This document shows positions 6,427 through 6,716 of a stretch of 6,716 bases of DNA, one piece after another. Position 1 is the first letter of the stretch. Each line of letters opens with the position of its first letter. Position numbers and translations under genes: made by a program. Source of the DNA: Akkermansiaceae bacterium (GTDB taxonomy: Bacteria > Verrucomicrobiota > Verrucomicrobiia > Verrucomicrobiales > Akkermansiaceae); assembly GCA_029287105.1 (NCBI GenBank), contig JARFRT010000050.1, positions 1 to 6,716 on the forward strand. The letters run 5' to 3'. Below the pieces are notes generated by a model. That model saw only the letters and a program-made list of their open reading frames with translations. It did not search any database and was not told the origin of the DNA.

Positions 6427-6581
6427 GTTCTTGGTGTCGCCTCCTGGCGTTTCACGCCCGGCAACGAGGACTTCCGGTCCTGTCGGTTTTTTTTCCCTAT
6501 GGCCCGACGCGCACCCCCGGCCGATCCGGGCGAGGCGCTCGACATGAGCATGGTCGTCGCATAGGTAAGTTGTTTCTCCAT
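6423..6581 (-). CDS. Doubtful 52-residue ORF overlapping the next start by ATGA
   Basis: An ORF from ATG 6581 encodes 52 residues beginning MEKQLTYATTMLMSS and ending KRQEATPRT. Its TGA overlaps the ATG of the membrane-protein gene by four bases, the usual layout of translationally coupled genes. GGAAG lies 10 bases before its start. Against it: the product is rich in Ser, Gly, Arg and Lys, has no recognisable domain, membrane segment or signal, and the strong AGGAGG of the next gene lies inside it. It may be an uncharacterised leader peptide, or simply an open stretch of leader DNA. Confidence 0.2.
   Translation of the reverse strand: MEKQLTYATTMLMSSASPGSAGGARRAIGKKNRQDRKSSLPGVKRQEATPRT
6440..6445 (-). 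promoter_or_regulatory. Shine-Dalgarno sequence (AGGAGG) of the membrane-protein gene
   Basis: A perfect AGGAGG on the minus strand supports ATG 6426 as the start. The spacing is 13 bases, longer than the usual 5-9, but no other in-frame start codon lies between. It is the only strong ribosome-binding site in the window. Confidence 0.55.
6465..6494 (+). terminator. Terminator-like hairpin with T8 run on the strand opposite the membrane-protein leader
   Basis: On the plus strand AGGAC (6467-6471) pairs with GTCCT (6477-6481), and CG (6465-6466) can pair with CG (6484-6485) across a 2-base bulge. One base later comes a run of eight T (6487-6494). This has the layout of an intrinsic terminator, but no plus-strand gene ends before it; the DNA to its left is antisense to the membrane-protein gene. 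It may end antisense transcripts or be a remnant. The stem is short, so it may also be coincidence. Confidence 0.3.
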
Positions 6582-6716
6582 GGTCGTTGTTCTTCCGAGA
6601 CTTCTTCCAGCGTTTCCAGGAAGGCGTTGAATCCTAGCGCTCAATCGGACAGCTGACAGCGAAATGACTCGGTTTTTTCTCTGCTGACACTGGTGAAATA
6701 GGTAATCCCCGATAGT

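Noticed and set aside
6652..6689. Two direct GCTGACA repeats 31 bases apart upstream of the minus-strand genes
   Set aside because: Seven bases twice in AT/GC-mixed DNA is weak evidence; no third copy or symmetric site is seen.

Overview
The window looks like a piece of a Verrucomicrobiota or related PVC-group chromosome. This is inferred from a moderately GC-rich composition, an exosortase-type PEP-CTERM sorting tail, a secreted TIM-barrel glycoside-hydrolase-like protein, and a large fused membrane/spermidine-synthase-like protein. Genes without a good Shine-Dalgarno sequence fit the same picture. No rRNA, tRNA, CRISPR array, transposase or phage gene is visible, and no exosortase gene lies in the window.

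Layout. Bases 1-259 are a non-coding leader rich in dyad symmetries, with a perfect TATAAT box at 140-145. Two plus-strand genes follow. The first (260-1138) encodes a secreted choice-of-anchor-A-like protein with a C-terminal PEP-CTERM anchor. The second (1260-2162) encodes a probable outer-membrane beta-barrel protein resembling the DUF6268 type. The minus strand then carries two genes read leftwards. An 846-residue protein (6426 to 3886) has two repeated membrane modules and a SAM-binding spermidine-synthase-like domain. Downstream of it is a 532-residue secreted glycoside-hydrolase-like protein (3773 to 2175). The plus and minus gene pairs converge with only 12 bases between stop codons. 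Bases 6427-6716 hold the leader of the minus-strand genes, a doubtful 52-codon ORF, and a terminator-like hairpin on the opposite strand; no other gene is visible there.

All four proteins are predicted to be exported or membrane-bound, so the window deals with the cell envelope. The two plus-strand genes may sit in one transcript, as may the two minus-strand genes, but no known pathway links the four.

The least ordinary signals are at RNA level. The 112-base gap between the two minus-strand genes is bracketed by a 12-bp GC-rich stem whose two non-Watson-Crick positions are G-U pairs only in the sense RNA; its 3' arm buries the only Shine-Dalgarno-like sequence of the downstream gene. The membrane-protein gene also has an in-frame A AAA AAG heptamer, with an upstream purine-rich element, exactly between its two membrane modules; a -1 shift would release the first module alone. 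The promoter region of the PEP-CTERM gene has stacked dyads where a -35 box would be expected. These are sequence observations with inferred roles.
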